Notes under the pieces: model-generated
What the model was told of the DNA's origin: nothing
What the model saw: only the letters and a program-made list of their open reading frames with translations
The model's database searches: none
Assembly (NCBI GenBank): GCA_028583405.1
Contig: CM053259.1
Location: 16,839,594 to 16,903,593 of the forward strand
DNA length: 64,000 nt
Direction: 5' to 3'
From: Pogonophryne albipinna
Lineage: Eukaryota; Chordata; Actinopteri; Perciformes; Artedidraconidae
Shown here: positions 36,237-49,369 of the stretch, piece after piece
Layout of the letters: each line of letters opens with the position of its first letter
Numbering within the stretch: the first letter of the stretch is position 1
Program-made: the position numbers and the translations under genes

Positions 36237-37247
36237 CAGGGACGTGCACAGGTACGGGCTACTGTTGCCCGGGCAACGGCCCTTTTGCAATTTTTGGCTG
36301 ACCTGCCCCTCTGGAGAGAGCAAGAGGTTTATGTTTTTTCTGTTGTGGCCGAATAAACATGATAAGCCCACAATTAGTATTGTACCGTCTAGCTGCGATA
36401 AAACACACCTTGTCAGTGCTGTCATCTGCCCCCAGTCACGTGACTTTGTTTACAATCTGACAGCTGAAAGCAAAGGACAGCCCTCCGGCCTCATATGGCT
36501 ATGGTGATCATACCAAATGCCCACCTGGCTTTGGTGGCAAATCCCCGGGTAAATCTGTCCCCGGAAATGTCCCCGTTTTTAAATATGCTTAAATTGATTT
36601 TGAGTTTTCTCATGGCAGTTAGAGTAGGGGACAAACCAGGGGACTTTACTTCCTCTTGACACGGTCGGTTATTTACACCCAAAAATCTAAATAGGCTATA
36701 GGCCTACTTGTTATTGTGCTTCTGTCTTTCTGTGTATTTTACACTGCTCCGTAAACTCCCACAGCTCTCTCTCTTTTCTTGATCGCCCTCTCACGGGTGA
36801 ACAGTTCACTGCCCCACTTCATTCTAGGATTTCTGCCATGTCTCTACTTCAGTTTGACCATCTCTGTTACTAAGTTATGGAATACTAAATAAATAAGTAA
36901 TTAGATACCGTACCGTTACTGCGCTCATAGAGAATGATAAGAATAAGAATAATGCCTATTGAACTGGTTTAATTCATTAGTGAGTTTAAGGTAATTATAG
37001 AAGCCCATTTTATCAGTATGTCTGCACAGCAGTTACAATGATCAAACTACATTAAAACATAATTGTCCCCATTTTTTCTTTAATAGTTAGTAACATTAGA
37101 TATTTTAATGAGATATGGACCGCAAAACTAAACATTTCCCTGGATTTCATTTAGAAAAAAATTCAAAAGGTCTTGTGTTTTTTCCGGGAGGGGGGGCTTT
37201 TTCTAGTTTAGAGCAATAGCCCCTCCAAATGTCAGTGCACGTCCCTG
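36237..37247. mobile_element. hAT element, 1,011 bp
   Basis: The ends are CAGGGACGTGCACAGG and inverted CAGGGACGTGCACTG. The flanking 8-mers are GTTTAACG (36,229-36,236) and GTTTATCG (37,248-37,255), a target duplication with one later change. Subterminal GGGCAACGGCCC and GGGGGGGCTTTT sequence is present. There is no transposase frame, so it is non-autonomous. Confidence 0.85.
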
Positions 37248-38067
<820 letters not shown>

Positions 38068-38161
38068 ATGCAGCAGGCAGCTCAACAAGAACCGGCAGCA
38101 GCAGCAGAAACGTAAAAGATGGACTGAAAATTATGTGCCTCCGCCTCGGATCATCATCAAC

Positions 38162-39458
38162 ATGCTCCCGGGAGTTGTCTATGCACTGCTGGCGGGTTTC
38201 CTCGGAGCCGTGGCGTCGTCGTCGGCCAAACTGTCCCTCGGAGCCGACTACCTGAAGGGAGTCTGTGAAACCGGACTCCGGACGTGGGGAGAGCAGCGGA
38301 AATTTAGACAAGCGGACGAAACTACCGCCTGCGACCGGGTGAGGCATGGCTCAGATTAATTATTAACACAGTGAGGCTGGCTGTGAATAATACAGCGTGC
38401 ATGCCTGCAAGCAGGGTGGTTTCTAACGGAGGAAGTTGGGGGGTTATCCCCGCCCGCCTCTCCTCTCTGACTCCCCTCAGCATTAGCACCATCACTAAGG
38501 GGGAGCCCATGCAGCTGCTGCGCCCTCGTGCTGTATCCTCATGCTGAATGACATTGCAGCTTGTACGAGTGTATGTGTGTGCGTGTATTGCGTTGTTGTG
38601 CAATTGTCTTACAGTGGTTGATGTGTTGAAGGTTGCGGAGAAGAGGCTGGTTTCTGTAAAGGGGGATCAGGTTTCTGTGTGACCTTCACGCTCTCTGCAC
38701 ACGTCACAAGATGATGTCAGAAACATCTGCAGGCAGCTGTCTGGAAACAGTGACCTTTAAACTGATGGCTATTTGAAATTGCAAATTAGGTATGCAGCCC
38801 TGGTGAATGCAAAACATATGATTTTGTTATGGACCATGAGGTTTGATGCGTCATAAGACTTTCAGACATAGTGTCTTTGCTTATAACACTCATGCTGTTT
38901 GTTTTCAGCTCCATATCCCTCTGAGGCTGCTGTGTGGGGGGCTGCTTTTCACCTGCAATGCTGTGATGTGGACCTTTCTTGCCAAAGCACTTAGGTACTC
39001 CTCTTCCTCCACCCAAACCACTGTGACCACCACGGCCTCTAACTTTATATCTTCCGTAAGTAACCGTTTATTTTACAGGATCTAGCCTTACCACTTGTCC
39101 TCTAATCATAATACTTGCTGTAGTGGAGTATGTTATTTTCAAAGTGACCTTTCGTCCTTATACTGTAAAAGCTGCTTTATTTTAGAAACTAGGCTAGGAA
39201 TATTTTCAGAAATAACTAAGTTCACCTCCTTGTTTGACATATCCCCTCAAGGCATCATTAAAGAGACTGATTTACTTTGTTAAAAAATAAACCCTAATTT
39301 GTTTCTCCCTGCAGGCTTTCCTGGGCCAGCTGATCTTTGGTGAAGCCCAGATAACGTTGTGGTGGGTTGGGATCTCCCTGACCTTCTCTGGTCTGTTGGT
39401 ACTGCAGAGGGTTTCACCGCAGGATGCACAACATGACGCAGGACACAAGGACGAATGA
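38162..39458 (+). CDS. tmem42: tmem42, transmembrane protein 42 (155 aa, 3 exons)
   Basis: A small multi-pass membrane protein of unknown biochemical role, related in fold to EamA/drug-metabolite-transporter halves. Exons: 38,162-38,338, 38,909-39,055 and 39,315-39,458; all introns are phase 0 with GT-AG ends. Hydrophobic segments lie at about residues 2-20 (VVYALLAGFLGAVASSSAKL), 62-84 (LLCGGLLFTCNAVMWTFLAKAL) and 109-145 (FLGQLIFGEAQITLWW, then GISLTFSGLLVLQ). NAVMWTF and the SSAFLG/GE block match human TMEM42 (159 aa, from memory). The ATG at 38,162 has A at -3. An upstream in-frame GTG is not used as the start. It is the first gene of the conserved tmem42-zdhhc3-exosc7-cdcp1 block. Confidence 0.9.
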
Positions 39459-39884
39459 TATGACTGGTCTCCACTAGAGTTGGGCCTGGCTCCAACTGGC
39501 CTATTACTGTGGTAATAGGAGTGTTTTGGTTGGCATCTCCTCTGATTTGATCTAGCCAAAGAAAATGTCATTTAAAAAAACATGCTGTCTTCCCTCCCTC
39601 AAAGTTTTATTAGAGAAATTGTATTCGGAATAACTAAATGCCCCTCAAAATGAATTATTCTTTATGAAAAGCAAATGCTTTATTTGTATTGTTAATATTT
39701 ATCTTTTAGGTTGCCGTTTGGCTGAGGAACAGCATTGTTTAGGTCTGTTTTAAAATCAGAGGAGGCGTTGGCCTTTAGCCAGTCTGGCCATGCCCAGCTA
39801 CAATCTGGCTAGTGGAGACAAGATAATGGATGTCTGTGCCCAGTTTCCCAGATGCTCTAAAATTATCTTTGCAGACGAGCTTAC

Positions 39885-39890
39885 AATAAA
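39885..39890 (+). promoter_or_regulatory. candidate tmem42 poly(A) signal
   Basis: AATAAA lies 427 bp past the tmem42 stop codon in the sense orientation, in AT-rich sequence. It is the canonical hexamer, but the cleavage site is not verified. Confidence 0.5.
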
Positions 39891-40019
39891 GCAAAAATTA
39901 TACTAGCTTTATGCTACTTTTGGGAAATCTTTCTGTCAACAGCAGCAAAAAAAGCGTGTGAGGTAACAGAAAAGGTGTGAGGCAATGGAAAAGGCTACAA
40001 ATAATTTGACATTTTGGGA

Positions 40020-40125
40020 AATGCACTTCCGACAGAGAGTTAGATGAAAACATTGACACCATGCGTACTGTACACTATGTTTGTACAGTAAGCTTAGCAT
40101 AACAAGTGGCAGAGGGTAACAGAGA
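40020..40125 (+). repeat. dispersed repeat copy C
   Basis: It contains CAGAGAGTTAGATGAAAACA, TTGACACCATGC and AAGCTTAGCATAAC in the same order as copies B and D. The similarity may extend to about 40,450. Confidence 0.6.
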
Positions 40126-41721
40126 GCCTGGTTCTTCTTGAACTTAAGAAGATCTGCCTACTAGTATCATCAAATCTCTGTAGTTAACATGTTATACCTA
40201 TTTGTTTACTCATTCGGTAAAACCACAAAGTCTTTGTTTTTCAATATGGTATTGTATGGATTGAAAAACAAGTCAGATATTGTTAGTTTTGTACAGAGCC
40301 AGGCTAGCTATTTTCTCTTTTACTGTCTTTGTGCTAAGCTAAAGTTCTTTAGCTGCAGCTTTGTATTTGACAGACAATTGAGAGTTACAATCTTCACAAA
40401 TCTTCATCTAACACTCTGCAATAAGGAAGTCATTGCATTCAAAACTATTTAATTAAAGGAATAGACACAAAATTATTAACAGATATGTAGCCTATGTATA
40501 CTTTGAAAACCTGTGGCCATATGGTCAGACTGATCTCTCGTCAATCTTTGGTGTTGTGTTCATGAGAAATGGACAAATAGCATCATTGGCCATGCTCACG
40601 ATGTCACTATTAATCAGCCAGTGCATTATGTATCGTAGCCGTCAAATCACCAAAGCTTTCTTAATTCTGACATTTCCTTAAATAACTAAGACAGTCACTG
40701 TAAACATCTTACACTGACGTTGCATTTTATGCATGCTTGAGGCAGGTTAATAGTGAAGCACTTAGCTGAAGAAATCTTATTTTCACAAGAAATAATACTT
40801 ATGTAGCTTTGAAAGTTTCATCCTTTGGTTCTTTAACAAAAATATGATTTGCCTTTCTTGACAGCTTGAACCTCAAGATAGGAGCATGACACATTTTATG
40901 ATTCAGAGGAAGATGCTCTTCCACTTTATGTTGGACGTTGCATGTTTCTACTGAAAATTGAACTAAAATCTCTCACACCAAAGCATCCTGAAGCGTCAGT
41001 CCACATCAGAGGGAAGTCCCTGTGAGCTGAATAATGTTATTAAATTCACAATCATGTGACTAAATTGTCCAAACCGTCTCTTAAGCATCAGAGACATCAC
41101 ATGGCCTCTTTAATTGCCTGTTGAGCTTTATGCGTGCGCCATGCATTTACAATCTTATATTTTCCTGTCCATAGACCATCATCACTCTGGGTTTAACCTG
41201 GCTTTATTAAAAGCTCCCTCTACATCCCTGGAGTTGTCAGTGAGAGTGCAATAACATTATTCACCTTTAAATCTCATAACACTGTGATGTGTATAAAAGT
41301 GAATGATGCTTTGAGTATTCATGGTGTAATGTAGAAAATGAAAATACATGCTGCCTGCTAGAGGGACGTTTCGGTAAGTGTAAATCAGCCAAGTACAGGG
41401 GTTGGACTGAATATGACATGAAAGGTTGCTTTATTGAACTATTTTAAGATCACACTTTGCTGTTGTCTCGATACATATCATAATATAAATGCAGAATGGT
41501 AGCTCTAATACCTGTATGTAATGTTCCACAGCAGCAATGCACAAATATATCCTTCCAGCTGCTGCTGTGTAGGGTTTGTATCATGTGATTTACATGCATC
41601 TCTATTAATGTGACTGCAGTGACAATGTGATTATGAAGCTCTAAAGTTAAAGGTTGGCTGAGTGTTGTTATATTTCTTAAACAGTGGAGATAACTCACAG
41701 CCACAGAGAAGTGAATTTGCT

Positions 41722-41860
41722 TTCTTGTAGAGAGTTAGATAAGATTGATACAACTCTTATGTCTGGTCTCACAATATAAACTGTAGATGTTAGCAAGTTA
41801 GCTTAGCTTATCATCAAGACTGAAAACAGGGGAAACAGCTAGCCTGTCTCTATTTAAGGG
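41722..41860 (+). repeat. dispersed repeat copy D (fullest)
   Basis: CTTTCTTGTAGAGAGTTAGA leads on through TAAGATTGATAC, TTAGCTTAGCTTATCATC and ACAGGGGAAACAGCTAGCC. It is the most complete copy in the window and gives the order used to recognise the others. Confidence 0.65.
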
Positions 41861-44800
41861 GAATAGGAGGCCTTCCAGTACTACCAGTAGGGTGTAATTT
41901 GGCATTTGAACAGAGAGACAGGCAGGTTTATAGTCTATGCTAAGCTAACCAGTCTAGCTTCCTACTTACTTGACAGTAGGGCTTAATGGGAGGTTATCTG
42001 CCAGACTATTTCTCACTACTTGACAATTTGACAGTTTATTTTGTATTTGTGGACTACCGGATTGCTGCATATAACTTGTGAATATATGAGTTTAGGAGGT
42101 GCTGTTTGGTATGTTACCACAGGCTAGCTCTTTACAGTTGTTCTGATAAGCTAGGCTGCTAGCTGTATAGCATCAAAGTAACAGAAAGACATGAGAGATC
42201 TTCTCATCAAACTCTCAGCAAGAAAGGAAATAATTGCATTTCCAAAAATGTCAAACTTTTGCTTTAACACACCTTTGATATCTGTAATATTTTTCTTTAC
42301 ATTCTGAAGGGTTATAATGTGCCTGGCTTTTCCTCCAGTTATTGGCATGATATGATGTTAAACCATCTACCTGTGAATCCACTCCCACTGTAATATAACC
42401 AGCTGGAGCTTGGCAGTTGCCACATTTAAAGCTCCATGACAGCCGCATGGCCCTGGGTGTGATGTATTTATGTGCACTTAAACTGTAGATTGGGTTGTAC
42501 AGAGAGATTAGAAAATCACTGAGTTATAACGTGGACCTCACACGGTGTGTGTCACATTGATGAGTTAATGTGCTGCACTGCTATAAAACAGTAAATGTAT
42601 GAGTCCTTTTTCTGATTCAGTAAAGTTTTGACTCATCTCATGGTAGAATAAACGGAAAGACACCGATTTTGCAGTAGTTTGTTGGTACAACTTAGATATA
42701 AAGATTAGTTATCAATTTATTCTGAAGGTTTGTAAAAGTGTAAATATATTCTCTTAATAGGAAACACTTTAAAGAACGTATCAATTGCCATCCTCACTGA
42801 GAGAAGAAACACTGTTGAATTATTAAATAAAACATCTTATCTGACTAACAAGATTCTCGTCTCCATCACTCAGATATTATTGGCTGTGAGAAGATGTTAA
42901 GTACGTCTTCAAGACAGCTTTCGTCTTTAAACAGAGTAGCTTTATAGAGCCATTCTACTTTCCAAGGTTGAATAAGTAAATGGCCTGACTGTTTTCCTAC
43001 AACAAACGGGGACATTATACTCATTGGGCTCAATTTCCTAAGTAATGTATGAAATGTGTTCTCACTTTATAGGGCTGGATGTGATGTTAGCCCTGAGCTA
43101 GTCTACCTGTATTCACACGGTGATGCTTCATTAGACCAGCCATTTCTTTAAATACCTCTTGGAAAAATGGCAGATGAAACTTAAATCCCTTTTCAAATGC
43201 CTTGCACCCCAGTAACATGGCAGATAACAGCTTGGACAGAATTGTATAATTGATGTGTTTGAATATAGTTATTTGACAATAGTGTCAAGTATAATTTTTT
43301 ATTCCATCCCTGTAATAAGCAAGCCAATTATCTCAAAAAAGAATATCTTTCTCTCTCTTTTTTAAAACACCCGAATTAGTCAAAAATGTTCTGCCAAAAT
43401 ATAAAGAAAACGGATGGCAACAATCATAAACCATAACATTTGAAGAAAGTTGTCACATACCATTTTATTTCATTCCCCTTTAAACAAATACCAGTCAAAA
43501 AGAAAATGTGGTCCACAGTAAGTACTAAAAAAGGCTATTCATACCTGACCACAAAGGACATATTAAACAATTCTAGAAGAAAGCTGGTGTACAGTATGTG
43601 TAAACTAGACAGCAACCATCACATCTCCATATGATAAAATGTTTGCATTTCATAAAACCTGTTTTTTTAAATCGTGAGAATATCTCAATCTTGAAATGGT
43701 TACTTCAATAAGCATTCAATTTGGCAACATGTATGTTCAAATGTGTCCTTTCATCACCCTTAAAACACTTGTTTTAAATACAGTAAGGCTTTCGAACAAA
43801 TTTCAGCAAAGGCATTTTTAGTGTTAAATGCTTTGAAGTGGACTATTTCCTATCTGCACCAAATTATTCCCAACAAAAGTGAAACATCCTCCTCACACTG
43901 GATGCTCCAGTGCTGTTAAAACGTGCATTCCTAATATGATCTTTCAGGCCTCGGTGAACATTTTACACTGGCCTAAATTCAAACCAACATTTTATCCTGC
44001 AGGCTTTTCCCCTCTAGTCAGGCTCACAATTACAATCTATGACAAACTGGATTATCGAAAAGCAAATTCCATCAATTGCTGGTGACCGATTTAAACTGGT
44101 ACGAAGCCAAGAGGTCGACTAGATTCGCTACATAAGAGTTGTCAAATAATCAAAAAGACACTGGTCAAAACAAACTACTGGATTGTAAATACGATTGACA
44201 TTTAAAAGCTGCAGCGCTTCTTGGACTAGACACAACTGCTTACCTTCTAAATGATTTCAAAATGATAATCCATAGGATTTCCATGAATTTCAGCTCAAGA
44301 TTTATACCAAGTAACCATTTGATGTAAATTAATTCAGTTATTACCTCTCCGTATAGTGTTTTTCTTTGTCAGAGGCAAGTCTGCCTTTCTTGCCACACAT
44401 TGAAATTACCAATAAGCGACTCAAAGCGTTTAATTTTATTTCATTAATAGTCACAGTGTTTCGATAAAAAATTCAAGGAGGAAAAAATATATTGTTGCAG
44501 ATTTAAACTCAGTAGTCTGAGGAAGGCTTAAGTAGGGGTGCAGGAAACGCTGAAGGGGCCAAAGTTAGCCCTACTTTACGCCCCTGAACCGATTTGGCAG
44601 TGTGGCTGCTGTGATCTGAATCACCAGATGGTTCCTAGTTAAACTTTAATTATGTTATCATGTTGCCTGCTCTCATCTTCTCATCCACTCCTCCTGAAGG
44701 ACACGCCCCACACACTGTTTATCTTAATTCGCTTGAGGTCCAAACATAAAATCAGAGCACAGCTGATTATGGTGCTGATTGTTCATTTTGTTTGGTAGCT

Positions 44801-45805
44801 ACTGCTGCTTGTTTTGGTCGTATTTCTGACAAAATAGCTGCTCAGCGAGGGTTCACTGTAGTATTATAAATTGTGCTATGGAAACCATTGACTGTTGCCA
44901 TATCAACCAGAGTATAACTTTAACTAAGGCAGTGAACTGTCCTACAGCCTTTGGATGTCCTTGACAGCTCCGGTTTTGGCTGGAAATTAGCTAATGGCCC
45001 GTCCAAACAACAAAAAACACATACCTAACCTGTTTGTATATGATAAGCCAGAAAGGGGGGATAAAGTGCAGACTAAAAGTATGTAAATCAAAACATAAAT
45101 TTGATCAAATGTAGTGTCAAGTCACAGTTCCTAAAATACCTGGATTTATCCACCTATCTGGCATCAAAGAACAACAAGACAATCTCATTTAATAAAATAT
45201 GTAACTAATATGATCCTGTCTCACCCTGAATGTCTTGATAAGGCAAAAATAATAAACATTTCTTTAAACAAAAAAGCAGAGGCCAACGTTCACTAATGCA
45301 CTGTTCTAAGGCAAATCACCCACAGCATTTAGCAAAAGACTATTGCAACAACAGGAATACAGCATATAAAGAAGTGACAGGATTACAATGTTTACAGGAA
45401 GACAAATTCCGGAGTCCATTTTGTCACACGGACAGTGAAACTTTCTGGACTTCAGTTTCGAGTTCACATTATTGTCTAGTTTTGGAAGCAGGAAATGATC
45501 AGATATACTGCAGGAAGAACTCCGCCTCTGGCTGTGGTTTAAGTGCTTCTTGTCAAGTTGTTGCAACAACTTTCAGTCAGCACCAGCCAAACAAAAATAA
45601 AAAGAAGGTGAATGTTTTAAAAACCAAAAAATCTTTGACAACGGAACTCACAACAGAACACCCTGATAATATTGATCAACAAAATATCCATAAATGAAAG
45701 AAAATGTAGAAGTGGTAAAGAGGAGTTCATGCTCGTTGAGGTCCAGCCAATAGGAAGGGATATCGGGGAAGTCCACAGCAGCAGAGCTCAGCCAGGCTTC
45801 AGTTT

Positions 45806-48800
45806 TCACACAATGTACTGGTACAAGTCTGCCTTGCCGTGGTCGGGTGTTGCAAAGGGGCTCAGCCAGGCTATAGAGAACGGATGGCCAAACACCACCT
45901 TCAAATTCATCCATTTGGACCTTTTGGCCCATCGCCTCTCCTCCTTCTTAAGCTGTTCGATACCCTGCAGGTAAAAGAAGTGACAAACATCAGAATCTGA
46001 CAATCTCCAGAACTGATTAAAGCTGAACATATAGCCGTGTATCCAAATGTTAAATGAACCATTATAAAGTAACCAGTGACAGGGATGTTTTGTATTTGTG
46101 GTCTGGTTCAGCCATCAGTAACTCCCCGTGTTACCTTGAACGCGTAATTGAAATTCTTGGATGCCTCCACGGTGAACGTAGAATCAGAAAAGCAGAAAAA
46201 AAAAATACTTTGCTCAACCCTTAGATTGTATTCATCGGAGCCATTGGATACAAAAAGTTTTCTTCAAGAGTTACAGATAAAACGGGGTGAGTAATATATT
46301 TTAAAATAATCAACAAGTATTCCTTTAAGTATGATTATGGTGACTCACTGTCAGCATTCCCTGATGTCAAAGAACAGCACGCAGGCACAAAATGGACTGA
46401 AGTAGATGATCTTTGTATAGAAGATCAAGCCGCTGTGAGTCATTGTTGTGGGTGGTTGAGCCGACACAGTATGGGAAATAATCTCACCTACCTGGAGGCT
46501 GCAGAGTAAGCAAATGACCTGCTCCTGCTATCATCTGTGCTATGATTTAGTAAACAACACACAGGATGAATTCATGACTTGTTTTAAAAAGTCAGAGTGG
46601 CAGAAAGGAACCTACATGTGTGTCAGGATAACTTGCTGCCTAAACTCAACCAGCCCAACACATACTTATACAAAATCAGATGAGTGATTTGGTTGTAAGG
46701 GATGCACCAGATGTCATTTCCTTGGCTGATTCCAATTTGGATTTTTTAAAGTCTGACTATTTAATGACTTTTAAGTTTTTACTCACTGTCTCATCGGAGC
46801 AGATGGAGTGGACCTGGGTCCCAAACATGACTGCAGTGAAGATCAGGAAGAGGAGAGCCTCAAAGCAGAGGAGGATGAGGAGGATGACGGTAGCCGGTGG
46901 AGAGAAGTTACTGCACTCTGGAAAAGAAGAGTGAAGAAAGATTTGTCAAGTTGTGAAGGAGTATTTTATCTGTGTGAAAATGTATAGCAACAAAATGGAG
47001 TCAAGCTCTTTCCTAAAATCTCTCACAGGACATAAGAATATAACTAGTAATGGTACATTCTGGATATGGTTGGTTAGAATGTATTATACGTTTGCAGCTT
47101 TGCATCTTTAAAATTCTCTGTTGGATATAATCAGCTATATTTGCACATTAATGGTGGTAAAACAATAAAGTCCCTGTGTACACTGAGCAGCTGCTACATC
47201 AGTTCATCACGTACTTGTCCAGTCTTCTTCAAAGCAGAAAACAAAATGGAAGGCCACCAAGATCAGGGCATGGAAAGATATGAGTGAAATATACATCTGT
47301 CGAGAGAAAAAGAGCAAAACAAAGCATAAGATAATCATAATATCAAGACATGTATCTAATCTATATTTCATACCAATGTTATTTACATAGGGGTTGCATA
47401 TAAGTTGAGATAAAAACAGTAAATATAGAATGAAGGCGGCAGGTACTTGTTGCATTTCTACTCCTCAATATTTTTGCTTACATATTTAGCCATGCAATAC
47501 AGCCAACCCTATTACTTGTGTAAAAGCATATTGGTTCAAGTGTTTTAAGACTCACTGTGAAGAGCACAAAGTATTTCTGATTGCTCTCTCCGACACAGTT
47601 ATTCACCCAGGGACAGTGGTGGTCCATCTTTTTGATGCAGCGTTTACACACACTGAGGGCACACAGAGACACGAAGATAAAGTTGATGAAAATGAATACA
47701 AACATTGCAGCCAAAATACCAATCTGAAAACAGAGTGTATTTTTCTAATAACAGTAAGATAAGGACACAATCAAAGTGAAGTGAGAGACAGGATCGTTGT
47801 GCTCTCAATCATGGTGGCTGGACTATGTCCGTTTGTGTGTGTGCGAGTGCTTATTCATCTCGCAGAATTACATTTCTTATGCATCTCAAGTAAGGTCTGA
47901 CAATTCAGAAGTTGTCATCTGACGAAGCAGAAAATCCTGCTAGATTTATTCATGTGCCTTGTTTACACGCTCTCTAAGCTAAATCTATATTTATAAAGCT
48001 GCAATCTTGTGTGTAATATATTTTCATCCGATTGGTCAGTAGAGACAAGGGTATCATTACAACCACCCACAGGAATGACTCATAAGAAGAAGATATCATC
48101 TTCTTAATTTAAACTGACACCCATTTTTCTCTCAGACAGAATGAGTCACTGGCTTTACAATTCAGTTACGCTGAAGTGTTTTTGTGCTTTTCATGCCTGA
48201 AGATCCCAGGGTACCACTGAGCTGCCTCGGAGGGAACTCCTTAACATCCACCTGCAAAGCCTGCAGGGAAATGCTACGCTCAAAGAAAAACACACACAGT
48301 AGAGGCCGGCGATTCATCAGTGGAACAGATGAGTAAAGAAGTGAAGAGCCGCATGAGGGCTTTCCTCTGCAATGTGCAGACTTCAGCAGAAAACTCTAAT
48401 CGCCCAGACCCACATCTTAGAAGTTGCCAAGTTTGTAATCTTCCCTACAATCTGCACTATCACAGGGAGTGCCGTACCTGCAGTGGTGAGCTCGGTCAGG
48501 CTTTATGCTGCAGCACTTGGGACACTTGTAGACCACCTGTCCGGGTTTGAGCTGCAGGCTTTCGATGAACTCTTTGGTAGCGTTCCCTTTAGGCACGGCT
48601 CCCTGAAGAAAACAGAGGCATTGACAAGGAATACAATTGTAGTTTCTGTACCTGTGGATGTTTTACAGGGTTTTCCTGTCATTGATTTGGCTGGAGACGT
48701 TCCATAAACATGGGAATAACCCTTTAAAAAGGAAACATATCAATAGGGCAGGATAATGTCAGTAAGTGGTCCCAGGTAATATGTAAGCAGTGGGTCCAAA

Positions 48801-49340
48801 ACCAAACTCTACACTGGAATACCACAGAGTTACCACAAGTTAGCTGTGTCTCATTAAGTCTGTCACAATTACATTAAAACATATGTACCATAAAGGATCA
48901 ACGCAAATATTATAGTGACATTAAAACTAGATCTAAAAACATGCATCTGCAAACGCTACAACCATTTTGTATCTACAATCTGTGTGTTATTAGAGTACTG
49001 GGTGACAGTAAAGTAACCAGATGAGAGTGTGACTGACCGGGTCTGTGCACATGGCCTTAGCATGAGAGGCGAGGGCGAGGACCCCGAGGGCGTTGAAGAT
49101 CAGCCCGTTGAAGAGGCTGTAGATCACGCTCTTTGCAGGCAGCAACACGACGAACACCACCACAAACTCGGCGTAAAAGACCAGGAACCAGGTGATGACG
49201 CCGCACACGATGCCGCAGCCGTCGCGGATGAACCACATGGTGTCGGAGCCGTAGCGCAGCGGGGGGGGGGCGCAGTGCTCGGGCCTCAGGTAGCCAGCTT
49301 GCCTCTCGATGTCCCTGGTGCGGTGCGCCGGGCTATTCAT
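45806..49340 (-). CDS. zdhhc3: zdhhc3, Golgi palmitoyltransferase (298 aa, 6 coding exons)
   Basis: DHHC-type S-acyltransferase (GODZ) that palmitoylates neuronal and signalling proteins at the Golgi. Coding exons on the minus strand: 49,340-49,038, 48,602-48,478, 47,652-47,556, 47,296-47,215, 46,917-46,787 and 45,964-45,806, all with GT-AG introns and matching phases. The catalytic DHHC is residues 153-156 (nucleophile Cys156; human Cys157). It sits in a cysteine-rich domain starting CPKCCSIKP and followed by PWVNNCVGE. Four membrane spans lie at about 45-68, 72-93, 172-195 and 212-235. The C-terminal [14 protein letters not shown] block and QYIV end distinguish it from zdhhc7. The length equals human isoform 2 minus one. 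The ATG has A at -3, and an in-frame TGA lies in the upstream UTR exon. Confidence 0.95.
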
Positions 49341-49341
49341 T

Positions 49342-49368
49342 CTACAAAACCTGCGACTCCCACCACAT
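49342..49368 (-). CDS. upstream ORF in zdhhc3 leader (8 codons)
   Basis: If the acceptor at 49,370 is used (preceded by a long pyrimidine tract on the minus strand), the exon begins C-ATG. An 8-codon frame, MWWESQVL, then ends with TAG one base before the main ATG (49,340). The frame differs from that of the main protein. Such a close stop/start pair could permit reinitiation. Its use depends on the mapped 5' end. Confidence 0.4.
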   Translation of the reverse strand: MWWESQVL

Positions 49369-49369
49369 G

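Larger units (their letters stand above)
39459..45805. other. tmem42-zdhhc3 intergenic region (tail to tail)
   Basis: This contains the tmem42 3' UTR to about 39,910 and, at the right, the zdhhc3 3' UTR read on the minus strand (possible AATAAA signals at 44,435-44,440 and 43,464-43,469). Dispersed-repeat copies lie at 40,020-40,125 and 41,722-41,860. In mammals TGM4 lies in this position; I see no transglutaminase sequence here. Open frames such as 45,296-45,697 have no recognisable domain. Confidence 0.5.

Noticed and set aside
38135..38161. Longer tmem42 N-terminus beginning at an upstream GTG
   Set aside because: A vertebrate nuclear gene should start at ATG, and the ATG at 38,162 has a good context.
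45296..45697. 133-codon plus-strand open frame
   Set aside because: It lies opposite the presumed zdhhc3 3' UTR, has no recognisable domain and no splice or promoter context.
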